A stretch of DNA of 64,000 bases from Sphingomonas kyeonggiensis (GTDB taxonomy: Bacteria > Pseudomonadota > Alphaproteobacteria > Sphingomonadales > Sphingomonadaceae): NCBI RefSeq assembly GCF_030812785.1, contig NZ_JAUSTJ010000002.1, forward strand, positions 744,001 through 808,000. Reading direction: 5' to 3'. This document shows positions 40,515 through 48,053 of this stretch, in pieces. How positions within the stretch are numbered: the first letter of the stretch is position 1; every line of letters starts with the position of its first letter. The notes under the pieces were generated by a model. The model saw only the letters and a list, made by a program, of their open reading frames with translations, was not told the origin of the DNA and ran no database searches. A program made the position numbers and the translations under genes.

Positions 40515-41063
40515 ATGGCTATTTCCCTGCGTCTGTCGCGCGGCGGCTCGAAGAAGCGTCCGTACTACCGCATCGTCGTTGCCGACGCCCGTTCGCCCCG
40601 CGACGGCAAGTTCATCGAGAAGATCGGCACCTACAACCCGCTCCTCGCCAAGGACGATGCCAAGCGCATCGTGCTCGACGGTGAGCGCGCCAAGTACTGG
40701 CTGGGCGTCGGCGCGCAGCCGACCGACCGCGTCGCCCGCTTCCTCGATGTCGCCGGCATCAAGGAGCGCGCCGCCAAGAACAACCCGAACAAGGGCAAGC
40801 CGGGCGAGAAGGCCGTCGAGCGCGCTGAAGAGCGTGCCGAGAAGCTGAAGGCCGCCGAGGAAGCCGCTGCCGAGGCGAAGGCTGCTGCCGCTGCCGCCGC
40901 TGCTGCGCCGGCCCCTGTCGAGGAGGCTCCGGCCGAGGGTTCGAACGAGGAAGCCGAAGCCGTGCTCGGCGCCGAGATCGAGGCTGCCACCGAAGAGCCG
41001 ACCGCGGAAGCCGAGCAGGTCGCCGAGGCGACTTCCGAAGAGACCCCGCCGGCCGAGGCGTAA
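40515..41063 (+). CDS. rpsP: Ribosomal protein S16 with a long Ala/Glu-rich tail
   Basis: Residues 1-82 are the S16 core ([20 protein letters not shown], then [16 protein letters not shown]). About 100 further residues form a helix of Glu, Lys and Ala ([20 protein letters not shown]) followed by an acidic Ala/Glu/Pro stretch. Tails occur in alphaproteobacterial S16 but this one is longer than the core. A single REP unit and GC-rich hairpins sit between ffh and rpsP. AAGGAAG precedes the ATG. Confidence 0.95.
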   Translation: MAISLRLSRGGSKKRPYYRIVVADARSPRDGKFIEKIGTYNPLLAKDDAKRIVLDGERAKYWLGVGAQPTDRVARFLDVAGIKERAAKNNPNKGKPGEKAVERAEERAEKLKAAEEAAAEAKAAAAAAAAAPAPVEEAPAEGSNEEAEAVLGAEIEAATEEPTAEAEQVAEATSEETPPAEA

Positions 41064-41066
41064 GCT

Positions 41067-41558
41067 TTGTCCAGCGATCAGCCCGTCACGCTCGCCGTCA
41101 TCATCGGCGCGCACGGCGTGACGGGCGAGGTCCGTCTCAAGGTCTTCGCCGAGGACCTGTCGGTGCACCGCCAGTTCAATGGCGGTGCGCTAACGCTCAA
41201 GTCGGTGCGCGGCGGGCCCAACGGCACGATCGCGCGCTTCGCCGAAGTGGCCGACCGCAATGCGGCCGAGGCCCTGCGCGGGACCGAGCTCAGCGTCCCG
41301 CGCTCGGCGCTGCCCCCGCTGGGCGAGGGCGAATATTATCATGTCGACCTACTGGGCCTGCCTGCCGTCTCCGACGAAGGCGAGGCGCTGGGCAAGGTCG
41401 TGGCGATCGACAATTTCGGCGCGGGCGACGTGCTCGAGATCGAGCGGCCGACTGCCGAAGGCGAGAAGCCCAAGCGCTTCATGGTGCCGATGACCCCCGC
41501 CGCGGTGCCCGAATGGGATGCCGAGCGGCTCGTGGTGAGCGCCGCCTTCGTCGAATGA
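41067..41558 (+). CDS. rimM: Ribosome maturation factor RimM
   Basis: A 163-residue RimM: the N-terminal barrel has VIIGAHGVTGEVRLKVF and the C-terminal PRC-barrel has YYHVDLLGLPAVSDEG and MVPMTPAAVPEWD. It assists 30S 3' domain assembly near S19. The start is TTG 41067, three bases after the rpsP stop. Usually trmD follows; here a metallophosphoesterase gene overlaps its stop instead. Confidence 0.93.
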   Translation: MSSDQPVTLAVIIGAHGVTGEVRLKVFAEDLSVHRQFNGGALTLKSVRGGPNGTIARFAEVADRNAAEALRGTELSVPRSALPPLGEGEYYHVDLLGLPAVSDEGEALGKVVAIDNFGAGDVLEIERPTAEGEKPKRFMVPMTPAAVPEWDAERLVVSAAFVE

Positions 41559-42283
41559 CGAAGACTGCCGTCCTTTCCGATATCCATGGCAACCTGCCGG
41601 CCCTGATCGCAGTCGTCGCCGATGCGGAGGCGCGGGGCTGTGCCCGCTTCCTCAACCTGGGCGACATCCTCTCGGGTCCGCTCTGGCCGGCCGAGACCGC
41701 CGAATGGCTGATGGCGCGCAACTGGCCGACCATCGCCGGCAATCACGAGCGCCAGGTGCTGACCCTGCCGGCGGAGCGGATGAACGCTTCCGATGCCTTC
41801 ACCAGGGCTGCGCTCGGCCCCGAGGCGCTGGCCTGGATGGCGGCGCTGCCGGAGACACTCACCCTGGATGGCATGTTCCTCTGCCATGGCACGCCGGCCA
41901 GCGACGTGACGCCGCTTACCGACACGCTGGAAGGCGACACCCTGCGCGTCGCCAGCGAAGCGGAGCTGGCCGAGCGACTGGCGGGGCAGGGGGCTGCGCT
42001 CGTCCTGTGCGGGCACACCCATGTACCGCGCCTGCTCGCGCTTGCCGACGGACGCCGCGTGCTCAACCCCGGCAGCGTCGGGCTGCAGGCCTATGACGAC
42101 GATCATCCCCGGCCCTACACGGTCGAGAATGGCGACCCGCTGGCGCGCTATGCGGTGATCGACGGGCCGGAGATCAGCCTCCGCGCCGTGGCCTATGATC
42201 ACCTTGCCGCCGCCCGGAAGGCGGAGGCGGAGGGCCGTCCCGACTGGGCGACCGGGCTCGCCACCGGCCGGATGGCTCGATAG
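41555..42283 (+). CDS. Calcineurin-like metallophosphoesterase (YfcE/MJ0936-type)
   Basis: A 242-residue protein with all metal-ligand motifs: SDIHGN, LGDILSG, AGNHE and CGHTHVP, plus NPGSVGLQ. Such enzymes hydrolyse phosphodiesters or phosphomonoesters; the substrate is unknown. Its ATG overlaps the rimM stop in ATGA, so it is coupled to the ribosomal operon. No terminator was seen after it. Confidence 0.9.
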   Translation: MTKTAVLSDIHGNLPALIAVVADAEARGCARFLNLGDILSGPLWPAETAEWLMARNWPTIAGNHERQVLTLPAERMNASDAFTRAALGPEALAWMAALPETLTLDGMFLCHGTPASDVTPLTDTLEGDTLRVASEAELAERLAGQGAALVLCGHTHVPRLLALADGRRVLNPGSVGLQAYDDDHPRPYTVENGDPLARYAVIDGPEISLRAVAYDHLAAARKAEAEGRPDWATGLATGRMAR

Positions 42284-42372
42284 CGCCGGGGGCCCAAAGT
42301 ACACGAAGTACACGCCAAGAGGTGGCCCAGGTCGATGCCGGCCGCTACCATGCCTCCGATTGACAAATTAAA

Positions 42373-42388
42373 TCCACTATGTTAGTGG
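42373..42388. promoter_or_regulatory. Inverted repeat just before the GRDP-like gene
   Basis: CCACTA, TGT, TAGTGG with flanking A/T, nine bases before the ATG at 42398. TTGACA at 42360-42365 could be a -35 element, but no good -10 is placed for it. The AT-rich patch differs from its surroundings and could be a repressor site. Confidence 0.35.
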
Positions 42389-42397
42389 GAATTATAG

Positions 42398-42976
42398 ATG
42401 AGCAAGGCCCCTGGTCTCTCTCGAACCCCCACCGACCACCCGGTCTGGACGGCGCTTTCCCATTACACCATCGGCCCCGAGGACGCGGAACTGAGCTTCG
42501 CGCAGCGGCTCGCGCGCGAGAATGGCTGGACTTCTGCCGAGGCCGATCGGGTGATCGAGGAATATAAACGCTTCTGCTTCCTCGCGGCGACCGCGGACCA
42601 TCCGGTCACCCCTTCCGACCAGGTCGATCAGGCCTGGCATCTGCACTTGACCTATACCCGCGATTACTGGGAGCGCTTCTGCCCCCAGGTTCTGGGTCGC
42701 CCCTTCCACCACGGCCCGACGGCCGGCGGGCGCGAGGAGGGGCATCGCTACTTCACCCAATATGCCGAGACGCTGCGCAGTTACGAGCGCGTCTTCGGCA
42801 CGCCGCCCGCGGACCTGTGGCCCGACGCGGGGCGGCGACTGCTCGAGGACCACAAGGCGCGCCGCGTGCATCCGCGCGACGCATTCATCGTGCCCCGGAG
42901 GCCATTCCGGATCGCGCTGCCCGTAGCGTTCGCAGCGCTCTTCGTCCTGGTCCTGGGGCTCTTGTTGAGGAGCTAG
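42398..42976 (+). CDS. Glycine-rich-domain-protein-like (GRDP-like) protein with membrane tail
   Basis: A 192-residue protein with the bacterial GRDP-like pattern: RVIEEYKRFCFLAATADHPV, PSDQVDQAWHLHLTYTRDYW and FHHGPTAGGREEGHRYF. Conserved His and Trp residues hint at a metal site, but the function is unknown. One membrane helix at the C-terminus (ALPVAFAALFVLVLGLLL) anchors it. It pairs with the TIGR04222 gene seven bases downstream. Confidence 0.75.
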   Translation: MSKAPGLSRTPTDHPVWTALSHYTIGPEDAELSFAQRLARENGWTSAEADRVIEEYKRFCFLAATADHPVTPSDQVDQAWHLHLTYTRDYWERFCPQVLGRPFHHGPTAGGREEGHRYFTQYAETLRSYERVFGTPPADLWPDAGRRLLEDHKARRVHPRDAFIVPRRPFRIALPVAFAALFVLVLGLLLRS

Positions 42977-42982
42977 GACTTT

Positions 42983-43807
42983 ATGTCGCCCTTCGATCTC
43001 ACCGGCGGGCCGTTTCTCCAACTCTATGGCGGGCTGCTGATCGTCACGATCCTCGCCGGTTTCCTCATTCCGCGCTGGATCCGGCCAGAAGGCCGCACCC
43101 CGCGCCGCATCGATACCGATGACCTTGCCTATCTCGCCGGCGGCGGCACACGCTTCGCCGAGACCGTCGCCACGCGCCTGCTCTCGACCAACCAGCTGGC
43201 GATGGACGGCAAGAACAAGTTCACTCCCAGCCATCTCGGCAACGGCACGCCCGTGGAGCGCAGCGTGCTCGCGCTGCCCGACGGGGCGAGCTGGGGCAGG
43301 GTCGAGGGGGCGGTCGGCAAGCATGCCGGCAAGATCCGCGAGCGGCTGATCGCCGGCGACCTGCTGATGGGCACCGGCGAGGCGCTGCAGATGCGTTTCT
43401 TCCAGACCTTGCCCTATCTCCTGCTGATCGGCTTCGGATACACCAAGCTGCTGATCGGCGAGGCGCGGGGCAAGCCGGTCGGGTTCCTGACCATGTTCCT
43501 GATCGTCACGGCGATCTTCGCCTTCATCCGCTTCGCCGCGCTCGACCGACGGACCCGCGCCGGGCAAGAGGTGCTGGCCGAGGCACGCGAGCATAGCGAA
43601 AGGCTCCGGCGCGCGCCGGCGGGCGGCGAGACTGACCTTGCGGTGGCACTGTTCGGCACCGCGGTACTGGTCGGTTCGGACTGGGGCGGTTTCCACCAGA
43701 TGCGCGCCGCCAGCTCGGGCAGCGACGGCGGCAGCAGCGGTGGTGGAGATGGCGGCGGTGGCGGGAGCGGTTGCGGGGGAGGCGGCTGCGGCGGGTGCGG
43801 CGGCTAG
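42983..43807 (+). CDS. TIGR04222-type membrane protein with Gly/Cys-rich tail
   Basis: A 274-residue protein: one N-terminal helix (LYGGLLIVTILAGFLIPRW), a soluble part with DDLAYLAGGGTRFAETVATR, two helices near residues 145-180, and a C-terminal tail of Gly, Ser and Cys (GGGGGSGCGGGGCGGCGG). This is the TIGR04222 layout; its function is unknown. The Cys-rich tail could be modified or bind metal. Its stop interlocks with that of the convergent oxidoreductase. Confidence 0.78.
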   Translation: MSPFDLTGGPFLQLYGGLLIVTILAGFLIPRWIRPEGRTPRRIDTDDLAYLAGGGTRFAETVATRLLSTNQLAMDGKNKFTPSHLGNGTPVERSVLALPDGASWGRVEGAVGKHAGKIRERLIAGDLLMGTGEALQMRFFQTLPYLLLIGFGYTKLLIGEARGKPVGFLTMFLIVTAIFAFIRFAALDRRTRAGQEVLAEAREHSERLRRAPAGGETDLAVALFGTAVLVGSDWGGFHQMRAASSGSDGGSSGGGDGGGGGSGCGGGGCGGCGG

Positions 43808-44706
43808 CGCCGGATCGGGTGTCGCTCGGCCAGCAGGTTGCGGATGGTGGTGGCGGCGACGCCGGCTTCGCCCATCGCATGGCTGATCTGGTCGAGCCCG
43901 CGTGCCACGTCCCCGGCGGCGAACAGGCCGGGGACGCTGGTGCGTTGATGGTCGTCCACCTCGAGACACCCATTCTCGTCCGCCCGCGCGCCGACCTGGA
44001 TCGCGAGGCCGGAGCGGATCTTCGAACCCAGCGCCGGATAGACGCTGTCGAAGGCGAGGCGGCCTCCGGCGGTATCGAAGGCGAACCGCTCGCCCTCGAT
44101 CGCATAGCCGCCGCACGGGCCATCGATCCGCGCGATTCCGGCCGCGTCAAGCTTCGCTGTCTCCTCCTCCGACAGATCGTGCGCCTCGGGGGCGACCAGC
44201 GTCACGTTTGCGCTGTAGCCGCGCAGGAACAGCGCCTCGGCCACCCCGTGGCTGGCGGTGCCGATCACCCCGATCCGCTTGTCGGTCACTTCATAGCCGT
44301 CGCAGATCGGGCAATAGCGCAGCAGCCCGCGCGCCAGGGCCGCGTCGTGCAGGTCGCGGGGCATGTCCGGCCGGTTGTTCACCACGCCGGTGGCCAGCAG
44401 CACCGTCCGCGCCGCATGCTCGCGCGCGCCGACGCGCACGCCGAAGCCGTCATCGAGCAGTCTCAGGCTCTCGACCTCGGCCAGTTCGCGGACGGCGCCG
44501 TATTTCTCGGCCTGGGCCAGCATCCGCGCGAGCAGTTCCTTGCCCGAGATGCCTTCGGGGAAGCCGGCATGATTGCGCGTGCAGGGAATCTGCGCCGCCC
44601 GGCTCGATCCGCAATCGAACAGCCGGATGCCGAGATGGAACCGCGCCAGATAGATCGCGGCGGTGAGGCCGGCGGGGCCTCCGCCGATGATGATGCAATC
44701 GTCCAT
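43804..44706 (-). CDS. Thioredoxin-reductase-like FAD/NAD(P) oxidoreductase
   Basis: A 300-residue flavoprotein: FAD-binding IIGGGPAGLTAAIYLARF at the N-terminus, CPICDG with the redox CxxC (about residues 132-135), the NAD(P) site GVIGTASHGVAEAL (GxGxxG degenerate), and the FAD end VPGLFAAGDVARGLDQ. It resembles thioredoxin reductase but is diverged in the NADPH site, so another disulfide partner is possible. It is read leftward between the split halves of the rimM-trmD operon. Confidence 0.85.
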   Translation of the reverse strand: MDDCIIIGGGPAGLTAAIYLARFHLGIRLFDCGSSRAAQIPCTRNHAGFPEGISGKELLARMLAQAEKYGAVRELAEVESLRLLDDGFGVRVGAREHAARTVLLATGVVNNRPDMPRDLHDAALARGLLRYCPICDGYEVTDKRIGVIGTASHGVAEALFLRGYSANVTLVAPEAHDLSEEETAKLDAAGIARIDGPCGGYAIEGERFAFDTAGGRLAFDSVYPALGSKIRSGLAIQVGARADENGCLEVDDHQRTSVPGLFAAGDVARGLDQISHAMGEAGVAATTIRNLLAERHPIRR

Positions 44707-44741
44707 GCCGCGGCGAAGCGCTTGGCGGGCAGGGTGGTTCC

Positions 44742-44780
44742 TTGACTGTTACTGTGAATGTATATACATATTGTATATAC
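44742..44780 (+). promoter_or_regulatory. Promoter and palindromic operator of vapBC (and trmD-rplS)
   Basis: TTGACT at 44742-44747 as -35 and TACATA at 44765-44770 (17-base spacing) as a likely -10. Over it lies GTATATAC, ATATT, GTATATAC (44760-44780), each arm itself a palindrome: the form expected of a VapB autoregulatory site. GGAGG follows at 44781-44785, then ATG at 44791. Confidence 0.65.
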
Positions 44781-44790
44781 GGAGGCGGTC

Positions 44791-45084
44791 ATGGGCGAAG
44801 AATATACCGCGAAGACATTCAAGTCGGGCAATTCGGTGGCTTTGCGGTTGCCGAAGGCGCTAGGCGTGAAAGAGGGTATGGAAATGAAGGTGCGCGAGGA
44901 TCGTGGCACCTTCATCGTCGAGCCTCTCGGGAAGCCCAAGCGCAAGTTCAACATCGACAAGGTGTGGGGCTGCGCGGCAGGTTCCGGCTTGAAGCTCATC
45001 AAGGCCGAGGACCGAATCTTCGAGCATCGCCCGCTCTTGTGGGAAGACCCGGATTGGCTGTCGAAGGCTGAGCGCGGCGAGTGA
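44791..45084 (+). CDS. vapB: VapB antitoxin (AbrB/SpoVT fold)
   Basis: A 97-residue antitoxin. The N-terminal swapped-hairpin DNA-binding part is TAKTFKSGNSVALRLPKALG and GMEMKVREDRGTFIVEPL; the C-terminal tail should bind and block VapC. ATG 44791 follows GGAGG directly; an upstream in-frame ATG at 44758 lies inside the operator and is rejected. Overlaps vapC by four bases. Confidence 0.88.
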   Translation: MGEEYTAKTFKSGNSVALRLPKALGVKEGMEMKVREDRGTFIVEPLGKPKRKFNIDKVWGCAAGSGLKLIKAEDRIFEHRPLLWEDPDWLSKAERGE

Positions 45085-45458
45085 AATTCCTCCTCGATTC
45101 AAACATCGTGATCGCTGCGTCGCTTGGGGTGAGTCAGGCCTTGCGCGCGCGCATGGCAGCCTGTGACGAAGGCGATCTCGTCACATCGGCGATAGCGTAT
45201 GCCGAAATCCTGTTCGGATCGGAGCGCGGCAAACCACCGCCAGTCGACAAGCTGCGATTGTTCATTGAGGAAGTGCCGGTTCTGGATTTCGACATCCTCG
45301 CAGCGAGCGTCTATGCGTCGCTTCCTTTCAAGCGCGGCAGTTTCGATAACCTGATCGCCGCGCACGCCCTGTCCCGCGATCTTACCATCGTGACGGACAA
45401 TATCGCACACTTTGTGGATCTGCCGGGTCTCAAGGTCGAAAACTGGATGCAGAAGTGA
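45081..45458 (+). CDS. vapC: VapC toxin, PIN-domain ribonuclease
   Basis: A 125-residue PIN protein with the acidic active-site set: Asp6 ([10 protein letters not shown]), Glu42 ([10 protein letters not shown]), Asp89 ([12 protein letters not shown]) and Asp106 ([10 protein letters not shown]). VapC toxins cut tRNA or rRNA when free of VapB. It starts at GTG in an overlap with vapB, and its TGA overlaps the GTG of trmD, which links the toxin to an essential gene. Confidence 0.9.
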   Translation: MKFLLDSNIVIAASLGVSQALRARMAACDEGDLVTSAIAYAEILFGSERGKPPPVDKLRLFIEEVPVLDFDILAASVYASLPFKRGSFDNLIAAHALSRDLTIVTDNIAHFVDLPGLKVENWMQK

Positions 45459-46192
45459 CCTTCATTGCCACCGTCCTCACCCTCTATCCCGAGATGTTTC
45501 CCGGGCCGCTCGGCATATCGCTCGCGGGCAGGGGCCTGCGCGAGGGGTTGTGGAGCATGGAAGCCGTGCAGATCCGCGACTTCGCGACCGACAAGCATCG
45601 CTCGGTCGACGATACGCCGGCCGGCGGCGGGGCGGGGATGGTGATGCGTGCGGACGTGATCGCCTCGGCGCTCGACAGTGTCACGCCTGGCCGTCCGATC
45701 CTGGCGATGACCCCGCGCGGCAAGCCGCTGACCCAGGACCGCGTCCGCGCGCTGGCAAAGGGGCCCGGCGCGGTCATCCTCTGCGGCCGGTTCGAGGGGA
45801 TCGACGAGCGGCTGTTCGAGGCGCGTGATATCGAGCAGGTCTCGATCGGCGACTATATCCTGTCCGGCGGCGAGATGGCGGCGCTCACCATGCTTGACGC
45901 TTGCATTCGCCTCATTCCCGGAGTAATGGGCGCGCCTTCCAGCGGCATGGACGAGAGCTTCGAAACGGGGCTGCTCGAATATCCGCAATATACCCGACCT
46001 GTCGAATGGGAAGGGCGCACGATCCCCGAAGTGCTGCGATCGGGGGATCATGCGAAGATCGAGGCCTGGCGACGCCAGCGTGCCGAGATCGATACACGGT
46101 CACGGAGACCGGATCTTTGGGAGCGCCATGAGGGCGCTCGGATCCAGTCTCCCTCTGGCGCGCGGCGACGTAAACAGGACGACAAGAAATGA
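45455..46192 (+). CDS. trmD: tRNA (guanine-N1)-methyltransferase TrmD
   Basis: A 245-residue SPOUT methyltransferase that makes m1G37 in tRNA. Motifs: [41 protein letters not shown] and [13 protein letters not shown] (knot). GTG 45455 is the start and overlaps the vapC stop; the ribosome site before it is weak. The rplS start overlaps its end in ATGA. It normally follows rimM; here rimM is about 3.9 kb upstream. Confidence 0.95.
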   Translation: MTFIATVLTLYPEMFPGPLGISLAGRGLREGLWSMEAVQIRDFATDKHRSVDDTPAGGGAGMVMRADVIASALDSVTPGRPILAMTPRGKPLTQDRVRALAKGPGAVILCGRFEGIDERLFEARDIEQVSIGDYILSGGEMAALTMLDACIRLIPGVMGAPSSGMDESFETGLLEYPQYTRPVEWEGRTIPEVLRSGDHAKIEAWRRQRAEIDTRSRRPDLWERHEGARIQSPSGARRRKQDDKK

Positions 46193-46578
46193 ACCTGATC
46201 CAGACGCTCGAAGCCGAGCAGATCGCCAAGTTCAACGAGGCGAAGAAGATTCCGGAGTTCCGCCCGGGCGACACCCTCAAGGTCGGCGTGAAGGTCGTCG
46301 AAGGCGAGCGCACCCGCGTGCAGAACTATGAGGGCGTGTGCATCGCCCGTGCCAACAAGGGCATGGGTTCGAGCTTCACTGTCCGCAAGATTTCGTTCGG
46401 TGAGGGCGTCGAGCGCGTCTTCCCGCTCTACTCGCCGAACATCGACAGCATCGAGGTGGTTCGCCGCGGTGTCGTGCGTCGCGCGAAGCTCTATTATCTG
46501 CGTGGCCGCACCGGCAAGTCGGCGCGTATCGCCGAGCGCCGCGACGTGCGCCCGACGGAAGTCGCCGCAGCCGAGTAA
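46189..46578 (+). CDS. rplS: Ribosomal protein L19
   Basis: A 129-residue L19: [60 protein letters not shown] and [16 protein letters not shown] are all conserved. It sits at the 30S-50S interface. It overlaps trmD and ends at a strong terminator. Confidence 0.97.
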   Translation: MNLIQTLEAEQIAKFNEAKKIPEFRPGDTLKVGVKVVEGERTRVQNYEGVCIARANKGMGSSFTVRKISFGEGVERVFPLYSPNIDSIEVVRRGVVRRAKLYYLRGRTGKSARIAERRDVRPTEVAAAE

Positions 46579-46600
46579 GCTCAAGGCTTCACGGTATCGA

Positions 46601-46635
46601 AAAGGGCGCGGTGGCGATGGTCACCGCGCCCTTTT
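46601..46635 (+). terminator. Rho-independent terminator after rplS
   Basis: AAGGGCGCGGTG (46602-46613) pairs with CACCGCGCCCTT (46622-46633) over an 8-base loop, followed by TTT: a 12-bp perfect stem. It ends the trmD-rplS transcript. Confidence 0.92.
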
Positions 46636-46648
46636 TCTATGCCTATTT

Positions 46649-46797
46649 CCCTCTCCCGCTTTTGCGGGAGAGGGAGGGAGCCGCGTAGCGGCGGAAGGGT
46701 GAGGGCATGTTCGGCGCAGGAAATGCTCGCGTCTCGTCCAGTCCCTCACCCGCCTCGACTTCGCCTCGTCACCCTCTCCCGCAAAAGCGGGAGAGGG
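46649..46797. repeat. Inverted repeat pair of a second repeat family
   Basis: CCCTCTCCCGC, TTTT, GCGGGAGAGGG (46649-46674) and the same hairpin with AAAA in the loop (46772-46797), about 100 bases apart. The inner parts, with GGGTGAGGG and CCCTCACCC, also pair. It fills most of the 294-base space between rplS and the lipocalin-like gene; no gene is seen in it. Confidence 0.8.
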
Positions 46798-46872
46798 TTG
46801 AGTATGCGCAGCACCACCCTGATCCCGTCGAACAGCTTGTGGCGATGCTCCGCCCAGTCGCGCCCGTAGAAA

Positions 46873-47391
46873 TCATCCATCGCCGTCCCCTTGCTCGACG
46901 CGCCGCCAGATCGAATAGGCGGTCGTCCCGTTGCCCGAGGCGCTAGCCGGCACGGCGTAGCGCAGCAGCCCGTCCTGCAGGACATAGTCGCGCACCTGCC
47001 GCCGGCCTTCCCAGTTGGGGAAGGAAGCGCCCTCAATGTCGAAGATGAGCTGCTTGGCGGCCGCATCGATACGGAGCCGGCCGAAATGTGTGCTGGAGCC
47101 GAGTGCGGCGGCGCGGAGTTCCTCGGGCGTGCCGCGCACCTTGTCGCCGGCGGCGAAGGCGGGGCGATCGCGGCGGAAGATCTGCAGGCTGTAGCGTCCG
47201 GCCCGGTCGACGATCAGCAGCCCGAGCGGATGCTCGCCATAATTGGTCACCCGCCGCCCATCGGCCAGGATCTCATAGGCCGAATCCATCACCCAGGTGC
47301 CGGCCAGGCTCGGCTCGCCGTCCTTCGCACGTGCGTCTCCACTGCCCGCCGCGGCCAGCATGCCGGCGGCGAGGATGAGCTGTTTCACCAT
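46873..47391 (-). CDS. Exported lipocalin-like protein
   Basis: A 172-residue protein with a signal peptide (residues 1-22). The mature part matches the lipocalin-like domain: SLAGTWVMDSAYEILADGRR, YGEHPLGLLIVDRAGRYSLQ and VRDYVLQDGLLRYAVP. Such proteins occur next to redox genes but their ligand is unknown. ATG 47391 follows GGAGGAACG; the longer frame from 47406 starts inside the operator. It diverges from the CGNR regulator. Confidence 0.8.
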   Translation of the reverse strand: MVKQLILAAGMLAAAGSGDARAKDGEPSLAGTWVMDSAYEILADGRRVTNYGEHPLGLLIVDRAGRYSLQIFRRDRPAFAAGDKVRGTPEELRAAALGSSTHFGRLRIDAAAKQLIFDIEGASFPNWEGRRQVRDYVLQDGLLRYAVPASASGNGTTAYSIWRRVEQGDGDG

Positions 47392-47404
47392 CTCTCGTTC
47401 CTCC

Positions 47405-47456
47405 ATGTAACCTGTCGATTCGGTTACATCGATGTGTTGTGCTGAAGGATGTAACC
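47405..47456. promoter_or_regulatory. Triple-site operator between lipocalin-like and CGNR genes
   Basis: ATGTAACC (47405-47412) and GGTTACAT (47422-47429) form an inverted repeat with a 9-base gap. A third copy in the first orientation lies at 47449-47456, and the 12-base ATGTAACCTGTC is repeated exactly at 47405 and 47449, 44 bases apart (about four helical turns). The divergent promoters must be here. Confidence 0.65.
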
Positions 47457-47471
47457 TGTCAATGGAGTTTC

Positions 47472-48053
47472 ATGGGAAACGACGAACCTTCCGCCGAACT
47501 GCGCGACGGCTTCCATTTTCGGGGCGGGCATCCGGCGCTCGACCTGGTGGCGACGCGCACCGGCCGGCTGAAACCCGTGCAGCGCGAGCTGCTGGCCGAG
47601 CCGGGCGATCTCGCCCGCTGGCTGGTCGCGGCGGGCTTCACGGGCTCGCCGCTGGCTGCGACTTCCGAGGATCTGGAGCGCGCGCGCGCACTGCGCGAGG
47701 CGATCCACGCGATCGTCGATGCCCGGCTTGCCGGCGGAGCGGATGCGCCGGCCGACATCGCCCAGGTCAATGCAACTGCGGCAGGCGCGCCGGCAGTGCC
47801 CCAGATCGGCGCGGACGGCCGTGCACGGCTGCAGGGCGGGGTATCCGCGCTGCTCGCGACGCTGGCGGGGGAGGCGGCCCTGCTGCTCGGCGGCGATCAG
47901 GCCATGCGCATCCGCCGCTGCGAGGCGGACGGATGCGCGATGCTGTTCCTCGATACCTCGCGGAGCGGCGAGCGCCGCTGGTGCTCGATGAAGCGCTGCG
48001 GCAACAAGGCCAAGGTCGCCGAGTTCCGCAAACGGAAGCAGGGAAGCGCCTAG
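47472..48053 (+). CDS. CGNR zinc-finger/ABATE-domain regulator
   Basis: A 193-residue protein. The N-terminal ABATE part (GHPALDLVATRTGR, then AEPGDLARWLVAAGF) may bind a small molecule. The C-terminal zinc finger has CEADGCAMLFLDTSRSGERR, WCSMKRCGNKAKVAEFR, giving the family name. It is probably a transcription factor controlling itself and the divergent lipocalin-like gene through the ATGTAACC sites. ATG 47472 has GGAG close upstream. Confidence 0.85.
   Translation: MGNDEPSAELRDGFHFRGGHPALDLVATRTGRLKPVQRELLAEPGDLARWLVAAGFTGSPLAATSEDLERARALREAIHAIVDARLAGGADAPADIAQVNATAAGAPAVPQIGADGRARLQGGVSALLATLAGEAALLLGGDQAMRIRRCEADGCAMLFLDTSRSGERRWCSMKRCGNKAKVAEFRKRKQGSA

Noticed and set aside
42299..42316. 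Tandem AAGTACACG units as an iteron or attachment site
   Set aside because: Only two adjacent copies of nine bases; no integrase or replication gene nearby.
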